Made by a program: the position numbers and the translations under genes. Source: Diabrotica undecimpunctata (lineage: Eukaryota > Arthropoda > Insecta > Coleoptera > Chrysomelidae). Taken from it: a DNA stretch of 64,000 bases. This document shows positions 55,690 to 64,000 of the stretch, one piece after another. Within the stretch, counting starts at the first letter, position 1. The number at the start of each line of letters is the position of its first letter. Location of the stretch: assembly GCF_040954645.1 (NCBI RefSeq), contig NC_092806.1, positions 29,909,644 through 29,973,643 on the forward strand. Direction: 5' to 3'. The notes beneath the pieces were generated by a model that worked only from the letters and a program-made list of their open reading frames with translations, was not told where the DNA came from and made no database searches.

Positions 55690-55945
55690 TCAGTAGCGAA
55701 TAGTTCATGATCATGCTTTCATGGTACTATTGCTTTCCCAGTACACCGCGAAGCTTGTTAGAATTTCTTGCGGCCAGCATATGTCTTCGTAAACGTCTAC
55801 CAATATTCTCCCAAATATGTTAAATAGAATTTAAGTCTGTACTTTGAATAATTCAAACAAATTGCGTGATTTGAACATAGTCATCATATTTACTAACTAT
55901 CCGAGTATCGTGGGTTCGTGCATTATCTAATCAAATAAAAGGCTA
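55690..55945 (-). pseudogene. Tc1-like transposase C-terminal fragment (DD34E pattern)
   Basis: Minus strand reads LDNARTHDTRIVSKYDD (second Asp), then TDLNSI followed by TAA where the catalytic Glu codon belongs, then HIWENIGRRLRRHMLAARNS and NKLRGVLGKQ. Counting from the Asp, the TAA is residue 35, which fits DD34E. The remainder upstream is lost. Confidence 0.78.
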
Positions 55946-56554
55946 CTACGACACATCAAGCGGAAACGTAGTTTGTCCGAAACGATAATTTCTAGCGCCA
56001 CCTAGGAAAGAAAGCTGAACTAGCAACTGACATTTCAACTTACCGAGACTAATCAATCAAATTTTGTTCTTGAAACGATTCGATTTATTGCTAATTCATT
56101 CTATAAAATTTTACTACTTCATCAGTAATTAATTTTTTCGCAAAATTGCCAAAAATATTGTTTACTGTAATTTTAAGGTAAGATTTATTAAGCAAAATAA
56201 TTTAAAACTTTATGTTACTTTATATTTACGTAGTTTACAAATGATACAAAAAGTGTATCATTTAAAAAATTTAATTTTTCATTCTTTTGAACTTTTGTTG
56301 ATCCTAAAATTTTCAAAGTAAAGTCAAACGTAAGTGTCAAAGTTGTGGATACACCGTAGCAAAAAAAATTATTCCCAGGAAGCGAAAGTTTTAAATAAAA
56401 ATATAGTTTTTAGAAATGTTTTGTAAAATAAAACTTTATGCAAAATTAATTTAATAATTATTCCGTAATTAAAATGAGTTGTCACGACTGAATAAATCAA
56501 TGATTCGAAGTAATTTTTAATTTCCATGTTTTCCATGAAAATAATGAGTACACA

Positions 56555-57105
56555 GAAGAGATTAAGGCAAGAATAGCACAGGCAAGAAATTCTTTCAACA
56601 AACTTAAAAAAGTACTCTGCAGCAGGGACACTTCAATTTCTTTAAAGATAAGACTTCTGAGATGCTACGTGTTCTCCGTATTATTTTATGGGTTAGAGGC
56701 TGGATTTTAAAGAAAGATGTTTGGGACAGATTGGAAGCCTTGAAGTTATGGGCCTACAGAAGAATATTAAGAATAAGTTGGGTGGATAGAGTCACGAATG
56801 TCGAGGTGTTGAGAAGAATGGGAAAAGATAAAGAGGTTTTAAATACAATTACAGTCAGAAAATTGCAATATCTGGGACATGTCATGAAAGGCGAGCGTTA
56901 TAACTTGTTGCAATTAATAATGCAAGGAAGAATACAGGGTAGAAGGAGTCGCGGAAGAAGACGCATCTCCTGGTTAAATAATTTGAGAGCTTGGTTTAAC
57001 TGCGCTTCTGCTGACCTCTTTAGAGCAGCGGCGTCGAAAGTGCGAATTGCCATGATGGTTGCCAACCTTCTTAGAGGAGATGGCACGTAAAGAAGAAGAA
57101 CATCC
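56555..57105 (+). pseudogene. RTE-like LINE 3' end, family B copy 2
   Basis: Reads AEIKARIAQARNSFNKLKKV, IRLLRCYVFSVLFYGLEA, then after a frame slip KKDVWDRLEALKLWAYRRIL, VDRVTNVEVLRRMGKDKEVL and RRSRGRRRISWLNNLRAWFN, ending RGDGT and AAAGAAGAAGAA. Near-identical over its tail to the minus-strand copy at 49754-50200. It lies inside the Tc1-like element. Confidence 0.87.
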
Positions 57106-57890
57106 AAAGTACAACGAATTTGCTGCTGTGAGTGGGTTTAGTCCCGTGAATGAGTTTACTGGGTTTAAGGATATGAAGAATTTACTCCCGTTTACTAAAA
57201 ACATTAGAGGGTCATAAAAAATTAGAGGAAATCAGGAACAATTCAAGGAAGACCCGATAAAATTGGAGGTACTCAGACAAAATTGGAGGTAGTAAGAAAA
57301 AATTGGAGGGTATTAGAAAGAATTGGGAGGATAAAAAGAGATTGGAGAGAGATACTATCAAATAGGAAGTTAGAAAACATTAAGTGGAGTGACAGTTGAT
57401 GGCAAGTGATTGGATCCCCTGTCAGAAGGCGACGACTAAAATCACTAGTTATATATAAATGTTATGTTGTTACCAAGAATAATTATGAACGGTAGAAAAT
57501 AGTCTTCTAGAACCTTTGTCCAGTATCTATGCGCAGTCTACGTCTCATTCTCGATGAAAAATAACATCGTGCAAACTTTATGCCTCCTTATGTCATAACG
57601 GATTGTCTGCTATTGTCTGAGAGACGTGTTTTCGCGACACGTTCAATTTGGGAATTCGATTATTTCGGGAAAGCTCCTGCATAGGAACGAGAAGATGTTA
57701 CAATAATAATTCTAGAATAAAATACAGTAGCATGAACTCATTTGGTAACTGTCCACTAACTTATGTTTCCTTTTTTTATTTGTTGAAGATGATTTCGAAG
57801 GAAAACTGCCGTTATCGTTCGGTTTTTCAAAGCACTAGAAACGAGAAAGCAGTTGTATTTAGCATTTCATACCTGCCTATAATGCAGGTA

Positions 57891-57893
<3 letters not shown>
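57106..57893. other. Interior of the Tc1-like element; short tandem repeats
   Basis: From about 57225 to 57355 a unit of roughly 20-24 bases with AAATTGGAGG recurs four to five times. The rest has no recognised gene. Confidence 0.5.

Positions 57894-57978
<85 letters not shown>
57894..57978. repeat. TA dinucleotide microsatellite
   Basis: About 40 TA units, preceded by a small hairpin, ACCTGCCTATAATGCAGGT. Confidence 0.96.
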
Positions 57979-58395
57979 GCACTAAACTGGGTCTTCGAGT
58001 CAGCAGACTAATATCTTGCTACCGCCGCCATACTTATTGCACACTCCGCTGTTATTGTACAAAGCCCCCACAAATCTTGCCTCAGAGATAAATTAGTTAG
58101 GAATGACAACACTGTATTTTAAATCGACTGATACAAGTAGAGAAACAAGAAATATGATGATGATTTTTAGGAAATTTACTGAGGGGCTATTTTTTGTGAA
58201 ATTCTTATCGAAACAACATAATAATTTTTTTAAACAATTGATTAGTAAATTATGTTACAAAATACGAAAAAAATAAAAATTTCTAAAATTACTTTAAATT
58301 ACGGGATGACCCTAATTTTATGCTCGACAATGTATATTATAAACTTTATTTTTGTATATAATCTACCAGATCCTAGGTGTACCAAACAAAATATT

Positions 58396-58703
58396 TTATT
58401 TAGATTTTCCTATAAAAGCACTACATGTTCTACAACTGTGTACTGCCACTTTAGTAGCTCCCATGAAATAGGGCAGCCACCACAAGCAACATATCGTTAA
58501 TAGTACCGACCAAAACAATGTCTTTTTTGATACTTTAAATGTAACTTTCGTGGGTCCGCTGTTTCTGCAGCTGGGGCATGTGATAAATATTGGGTTAGGT
58601 CCTACATTTTTATATGTCAGGATCTTTGAAGTTTTCTGTCCGGATTGCGCTATGGTTATAGCTTATTTTGTATTTCAATGTTTGAACAGTGGTCCACAGG
58701 TGC
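58396..58703 (-). CDS. Second LITAF-domain gene, terminal exon (partial, apparent frameshift)
   Basis: On the minus strand the frame ending at TAA 58396-58398 reads GPNPIFITCPSCRNSGPTKV, KTLFWSVLLTICCLWWLPYF and SCRTCSAFIGKSK. This is a LITAF domain with both CxxC knuckles and a hydrophobic membrane stretch. The best acceptor, TTCAATTTTTACAG, gives an exon start at 58703, but from there the open frame is shifted by one base and stops near 58610 (frame ends NFKDPDI). A one-base change in the A-rich run near 58605-58613 would join NFKDPDI to YKNVGPNP. Alternatively a weaker acceptor at 58602 is used. Upstream exons were not found. AATAAA overlaps the stop. It is convergent with the other LITAF gene. 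Confidence 0.78.
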
Positions 58704-58889
58704 CTGTAAAAATTGAAAAATTATACAAACAAGTATGAACAACTTCCAATGGCTTATCAAAGATTCAAAGTTACGCAGGTTAAGTTAAAATAAAATAAGA
58801 TTAATTTAGGAGTTTCAGTGCGCTTCTGCATCGTCTTTCGTAAAGTAATTGCCATAGAATACCTTTAAGTAAAACTATTATCTTAGATA

Positions 58890-58913
58890 CATAGATAGAT
58901 AGATAGATAGATA
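58890..58913. repeat. GATA tetranucleotide microsatellite
   Basis: Five to six units of TAGA. Confidence 0.9.
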
Positions 58914-59021
58914 AATGGTTTATTGGTAAGCAATTAATATAAAAGTATTGTATACAAGTAAGATAAAAAAAAAGGTCAATATAATCAATATACACATAAA
59001 TATAAATATAAAAACATAGAA

Positions 59022-59244
59022 CAGGGAATGCCAGAGAATGCCAGATGACAGGATTCCGAAACAGATTTTGACGTGGACACCACAAGGTAGAAGAAAAAGA
59101 GGAAGGCCGAGAATATGCTGGAGAGAGGGAATTGAAAAAGAACTAGAGGAAAGAGAATTCCCTCCAGGCCTATGGTTAAATAGAGAAGAATGGCAGTTAG
59201 GAGTCGAAAGGCGTCGGAGAACGCTATGAACCGATAGTAGTAGT
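59022..59244 (+). mobile_element. LINE family C 3' end with 11-bp target duplication
   Basis: Flanked by AAAACATAGAA at 59011-59021 and 59245-59255. It encodes RMPDDRIPKQILTWTPQGRR, KRGRPRICWREGIEKELEER and GVERRRRTL, then a TAGTAG tail. It is related to the longer copy at 60235-61875, which ends in the same tail type. Confidence 0.85.
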
Positions 59245-59439
59245 AAAACATAGAAACAGTGTTTTAGCTAATATAGTTGACAATTACAGCAAATTAAAAT
59301 TGAAAGTATAATAATACTTCTCCTATGTAAAAAGGTTAAGATTTTGTTTGATGTGCAAAAACACTGCATAGTGTATACATTTAACAAAGGTAAAGTTACA
59401 ATTTTAAAAACTCAAAGGAGTTTCTATAGTCTACTCTAT

Positions 59440-59900
59440 AACAGAATCCAGAAATAATACGAACACACTTTTTTTGTTGTTTACACACTTTATCAATATG
59501 ACAAGAGTAACATTGCGGTAGAGCAACGTTTTCAATACCAGTATTATTTCTTAAAGTAAAATTTGTAAACACTTTGTGATTTAGAGTTGTTTAAAGAGAG
59601 ACGGTTAGTTAAAAACCAATTAAAAGTTTTTTTCAGATGTTTGGTAATCAAGAGTGTCGAATTCAGAAGGGTGGGAGCTTACATAGAAAATAGTCTCATC
59701 AGCAGATAAAACAGTGTTAACTGTCTTATTTTAAGAGTACACAAGATCATTAATATAGATAAGAAATAATATCGGACTCAAAACCAAGCCTTGGGGAACA
59801 CCAAACATCAGAGATTGTTTTTGAGAATCACACTGGTTGAAGTTTGAAAAAAGAAAGTATCAACCAGACATTGAAATAACTGGAAGATTATTACAACGTA
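59440..59900 (-). pseudogene. Jockey/CR1-like LINE reverse transcriptase fragment
   Basis: Minus strand reads SNFNQCDSQKQSLMFGVPQG, LVLSPILFLIYINDLVYS (motif B region) and VLSADETIFYVSS, a degenerate motif C (FADDT type). Several stops follow. It is a different LINE clade from the RTE-like copies around it. Confidence 0.78.
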
Positions 59901-60234
59901 GAATACGTGGAAGAACCGAATTCACCACAACCAAAAGAAAAGGAAGGTGCCTTATTTGCCCAAACTAGTAAGATTGCAAGTATAAAAGCAAATGTTTTAA
60001 ATGTAATAATATTGTGTATCCATCACACAGCAAAAAAAGTTAAAAAAATATTTGCAACAAATGTAAAAGTTGATTTGTTAATTTAAAAATTTTTGAACAA
60101 AATTACATTTCTTAATGTTTAAATTCTTTCTAGTAATAGTTGTTAGTAAAATATTACCGCTTTTATAACATTTTAATAATAGTAATTTATAACATTTTAA
60201 GTATAATAATAAGAAAAGAATAAAGAAGTAATAC

Positions 60235-61875
60235 ATAGCATAAAACTTGAAGACTGGGAAGAGTATTTCAAAGGACTTTTGGTAGAGAATGGAGTCGAAT
60301 TTCAGGAACATAGAAATCAAAACCAAGATAGAATTTCAATAGTTGGCTCGCCAATAAGATTAACAACAGAGGAAATTAAAAATGTATGTAAACAGCTGAA
60401 GAGGAACAAAGCACCCGGACCAGAAGATATACCCAGAGAATTGTTTAAGTATGGAACGAACAAATTGTACGAATGTCTTCGACAACTTTTTCAAGAATGC
60501 ATAAACATAAGCGAAATCCCTATGGAATGGAAGATATCATACCTCAGCACTATACATAAAAAGGGTGATAAAACTAATTGTGAAAATTACCGAGGAATAG
60601 CTGTAACCGGATCAATGAGTCGAATATATGGAAAGGTGTTAAAGAACCAAATCGAGAGAGAATACTTAGATTATTAAGTAGAAGAACAAGCAGGATTTCG
60701 TACGGGTCGATTCACTAATGACCACATTTTCTCCTTAACCCAGATAATAGAAAAAATGATGGCAAGGAATCAAGAGATTTATATGTTGTTCGTTGGCCTA
60801 CGGAAAGCCTACGACAGCGTTCCACTGAAGAAGCTGTGGCAATCAATGGAAAGCACGAATATGAATATAGAATTAATAAAAGCCGTCAAAAGGGCTATAC
60901 AACCAACCAATAACAAAGATAAAAGCAGGGACACAAATAACAACAGGATTTATAACATTAAAAGAATTAAAGCAAGGATGTTGCTTGTCTCCCACTTTAT
61001 TTAAAATATACCTCGAAAGTTCTTTAAAAAGATGGAAACAAAAATGCAGGACAATGGGGATACCGCTAACCAATACTATGGTATATACGCTTAACTTTGC
61101 AGACGATCCAGTAATAATGGCTCAAGATTATGACGATTTAAACTATATGGCACGAAAATTAATTGAAGACTATGATATATGGGGTCTAGAAGTAAATAAA
61201 AAGAAAACCGAATACCTGTGCATTGGAGTAGAACAAAAAGATCTCATATTAGACGATAACACTACGATAAAGCACTACTGTGTTTACAAATACCTAGATA
61301 TCACTATTTCACAAGATGGGACATTAGACAAAGCCATAAGAGAGAGAAATACGTCAGGGAGAAAAGCCATCACAATGTTAAACACCATTTTATGGGACCA
61401 ATCCATCAGCAAAAAAAAATAAAAAGAGGATATATGAAACTATAGTAAAAAGTATCACTTTATACAGCTGTGAGGTATGGCCACTGAAAGAAAGAACACT
61501 GTCAACGCTGAAAGCGACGGAAATGGATTTTTGGAGAAGAGCCGCAGAAAGATCTAGAAGAGAAAGGATTACCAACGAACGCATTAGAGAAATAATGGGA
61601 ATCAAACGAACAATCACAGATGACCTAACAACAAAACAACTTATCTGGTTCGGACACGTACAAAGAATGGACGAACAACGAATGCCAAAAGAAATACTAA
61701 AGTGGCAACCAGAAGGAAAGAGAAAACGAGGTAGACCGAGAAAAAGTTGGAGCAAAGGAATAAAAATAAAGAACTGAGAGAGAGGGCCATAGAAGTAGAT
61801 CTATGGAACAACCGGTCTAAGTGGCGATTGGAAGTCGGAAAACGGCGGAGAACGTTATAAACTGACAAGTAGTAG
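60235..61875 (+). pseudogene. RTE-like LINE, family C, with RT and tail
   Basis: Blocks in several frames: KQLKRNKAPGPEDIPRELFK and STIHKKGDKTNCENYRGIA (60279-60677), VEEQAGFRTGRFTNDHIFSL, LFVGLRKAYDSVPLKKLW (degenerate motif A, Asp lost), ELKQGCCLSPTLFKIYLESS, YTLNFADDPVIMAQDYDD (FADD box), and the tail LIWFGHVQRMDEQRMPKEIL, KRKRGRPRKSWSKG. It ends in a TAGTAGTAG tail. A stop at 60677 and three or more frameshifts inactivate it. Confidence 0.88.
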
Positions 61876-61879
61876 TAGT

Positions 61880-62590
61880 AATAATAGTTTTGTTCACATA
61901 CACAAAATAAAACAGTGGTGCGATAATTCGCTTTACATGGTAGATGTGATTGGTTGATTCTATTATTCTACTATTCTACTGTAATTGATTCTACTAGGTG
62001 TTTTAAAATTGCCTTGGTACCTATTGGGCTGGTTAAACTAGACGGGAATAAACCAGATCGGCATGCATGCAAAAATATTAATACTTAAGTATTTACATAT
62101 TTACTTACCTCCAATATTATAGGTATAACAGTTTTAATATATAATTACCTACTATTATAAATCATCTATCGAATAAATGAATCATTAGTAATAACTAAAC
62201 CAATTAATTAAACATATTTTGACCTGAATGCAAAAGTTTATCATTGCCAGACATTCATAACGACAATACTAAAATTTAATAAATATTTTTGTCCGTCACT
62301 GCTTCTACATTCAGGTTTTTAAAATTGGTAATCATATTACGAAACCAATGATTTATAATATTTTAGATAAAAATGTTTTAAAATATACATGACTTAATAG
62401 AAGGGAACCTAAAAGCCTTTAATGTTTTTGTTCATATAAACACAGCAGTCATTGTTATTAAAAATAAAATGTTTTATTTAGTATGCCTAATTTGTTTGGC
62501 ATGACACAGCTATATTGTTTTAGAATTAAGATTGAAGAAATAGGGAATCATTTTAAATTAAAAAAAATATCACTTTAATATACAGTAGAC
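61880..62590. other. No gene recognised
   Basis: AT-rich sequence without supported features. Confidence 0.5.
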
Positions 62591-62599
62591 TATTTACAT

Positions 62600-62755
62600 A
62601 GAAAAAGAAAAGGACAAGAGACAAATCGCCAAATGGAAGAAGATCATTGGGACGACCGAGGAAAATATGGTCAGACAACGTCAATTTAGGCTAAAAACCG
62701 AAGTCAAACAGGCATTAAGACTATTTATAAAGTAGGAAGAAGAAGAAGAAAAAGA
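62600..62755 (+). pseudogene. LINE 3' fragment
   Basis: Reads KRTRDKSPNGRRSLGRPRKI, WSDNV and ends in a (GAA)n tail. Very short. Confidence 0.55.
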
Positions 62756-62812
62756 AAAGGAGATATACGTTAATATATTATGGACTATACGCTTATAGTT
62801 TGTGCATCAGTG

Positions 62813-64000
62813 CAGGGCCGTTCCTGGCAGGTATGCAATGAATGCCCCGCACGCAGGCGCTAAATTTTAGGGGCGCCAAATATTTGGTTACCATTACAAA
62901 AATATTCTCACTTCTAAAACAAAAAAAGTCAGTGTTCAGTACTTCCCCGGTAAGCGCTAAAGCAATCACTTCATCCGATTGCTATTCCCTATTATAATAC
63001 CAAAATTACTAATTAAATTACCACCCTACAATTTTATTAGTGTCAGCACACGACGCGCCGTCTAATGCCGCTCGCCTCGTTTGAGTAAAGAATGTACTAT
63101 TGATAGAGCAACAAAAATATGAAATTGAAAAACAGCTATGGCGTGGAATCATTAAAAGAATGATTTGTATTGTGCAGTATTTACCTGGCCAAAATTTAGC
63201 TTTTAGGGGTGACAATACAAATCTTTATGAGACTAATAATGGCAATTTTTTGAAATTAGTTGAAATGATTGCTAAATTCGATCCAATTATGATGGAACAC
63301 CTGAGCAATATTCGAAGGTCTAAAGGGTTGTGCCGAAATATGCCTCATTACCTAAGCAATCACTTCCAAAATGAATTAATTCATTTATTGTCAAGAAATA
63401 TTCAGAAAGAACTTCTGAGTTGCCTCAGAACAGCAAAATATTACTCAATTATTTTGGATGAATCTACAGATGCTAGCCATGTTGAGCCGCTGACGGTCAT
63501 AATTCGCTCCGTTTATTGTTCTCCATATGAAGTCGAAATTAGATAACACTTTCGGGGTTTTTTCAAAGTTTTAAATACTAGAGGAAAAGGACTCTTCAAT
63601 TTTTTAAAAGAAGAAATATTATCAAAATTTGAAATAAACCTTGATGACATAAGAGGTCAAGGTTACGAGAATGGGGCAAATATGTCTGGCAAGCATGTGG
63701 GAATTCAAGCTCAAATTCTAAAAATTAATCCCAGAGCAATGTTTTTGCCTTGTTCAGCTCACACTTTTAATTTAAGTGTCAATGATGCAGCTAAAATTTC
63801 ATATGACACTGTAGTTTTTTTTTTTAATTATTCAGGAGTTGTTCAATTTTTTTCTGTTTCACCCTACAGATGGGACATTTTAAAAAGGAATGTACCAAAC
63901 TTAACTTTAAAATTAGTAAGTGAAACACGATGGGAAAGCAGAGTCAAAGCCATTCGCCCTCTTAGGTTTCAATTCCTCGAAATTTGTAAAAGTTTACATG
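62813..64000 (+). mobile_element. hAT-superfamily transposon, left end and transposase (runs off the window)
   Basis: The left end begins CAGGGCCGTTCCTGGCAGG, a hAT-type CAGGG terminus. The 8 bases before it are CATCAGTG, the copy to look for at the right end. The transposase is of the type often annotated as zinc-finger-MYM-type-1-like (DUF4371). From about 63103 it reads WRGIIKRMICIVQYLPGQNL, FRGDNTNLYETNNGNFLKLV, CLRTAKYYSIILDESTDASH (first catalytic Asp), a TAA stop at 63544, then IRGQGYENGANMSGKHVGIQ (second Asp region), FLPCSAHTFNLSVNDAA and VSETRWESRVKAIRPLRFQF. The N-terminal zinc-finger part is missing. The stop replaces a Glu (GAA) expected in the family. The right end lies outside. 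Confidence 0.85.

Larger units (their letters stand above)
55457..58332 (-). mobile_element. Tc1-like transposon remnant with long TIRs, containing a LINE fragment
   Basis: The left end CACTGTCGAGCATAAAATT and the complement of the right end CATTGTCGAGCATAAAATT match. Similarity continues inward with gaps for about 110 bases (TTTACTAACCGATTG against TTTACTAATCAATTG). TA lies just outside at 55455-55456 and 58333-58334. A Tc1-type transposase remnant is at the left, and a LINE 3' end (56555-57105) plus a microsatellite lie inside. Confidence 0.82.

Noticed and set aside
58550..58738. Plus-strand 62-codon frame
   Set aside because: It is the antisense shadow of the second LITAF exon, whose minus-strand frame carries the CxxC motifs.

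Overview
This is nuclear DNA of an insect, most likely a beetle with a large, transposon-filled genome. The evidence is the AT-rich composition, GT-AG introns from 59 bp to several kb, insect-type LITAF and RBR genes, and the mix of RTE-like LINEs, piggyBac, hAT, Tc1/mariner-type and MITE sequences. The order is an inference from the transposon families and cannot be proved from this window.

Three host genes can be supported. (1) A complete seven-exon RNF216/TRIAD3-type RBR E3 ubiquitin ligase lies on + (4204-26905, 568 codons). All splice phases agree, and RING1, IBR and RING2 with the catalytic Cys are present. (2) A complete four-exon LITAF-domain gene lies on + (40124-52671, 182 codons), with an unusual N-terminal C2H2/BED-like finger exon. 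(3) The terminal exon of a second LITAF-domain gene lies on - (58396 to about 58703), convergent to the first and probably carrying a one-base frameshift. Their introns and spacers are almost entirely transposable elements.

Layout. 1-4190: decayed LINE pieces. 4204-26905: the RBR gene. Its intron 2 holds an RNase-H-bearing LINE with a SINE nested in it; intron 3 holds two minus-strand LINEs; intron 4 holds a triple nest (LINE in LINE in mariner) plus an IS630/Tc1-mariner-type element; intron 5 holds an array of ten diverged hairpins, a second IS630/Tc1-mariner-type transposase and several tandem repeats. 27559-30146: a whole piggyBac with TTAA target and a 59-bp intron. 30400-33000: a hAT fragment between 237-bp direct repeats. 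35700-39360: a LINE, then a second, decayed piggyBac. 40124-52671: the finger-LITAF gene. Its introns hold a LINE with another LINE nested in it, a hAT interrupted by a complete DNA transposon with 4-bp target duplication, and a LINE interrupted by a 497-bp MITE with 8-bp target duplication. 53325-54675: a mariner-like element. 55457-58332: a Tc1-like element with long terminal inverted repeats. 58396-58703: the second LITAF gene. 59000-62760: more LINEs. 62813 to the end: a hAT transposase gene running off the window.

The most unusual items are the covarying hairpin array (20633-21440), the TIR transposon with a DUF7869-like protein and subterminal motif clusters (46365-48708), and several nested insertions whose target duplications can be verified because removing the insert restores the interrupted reading frame.
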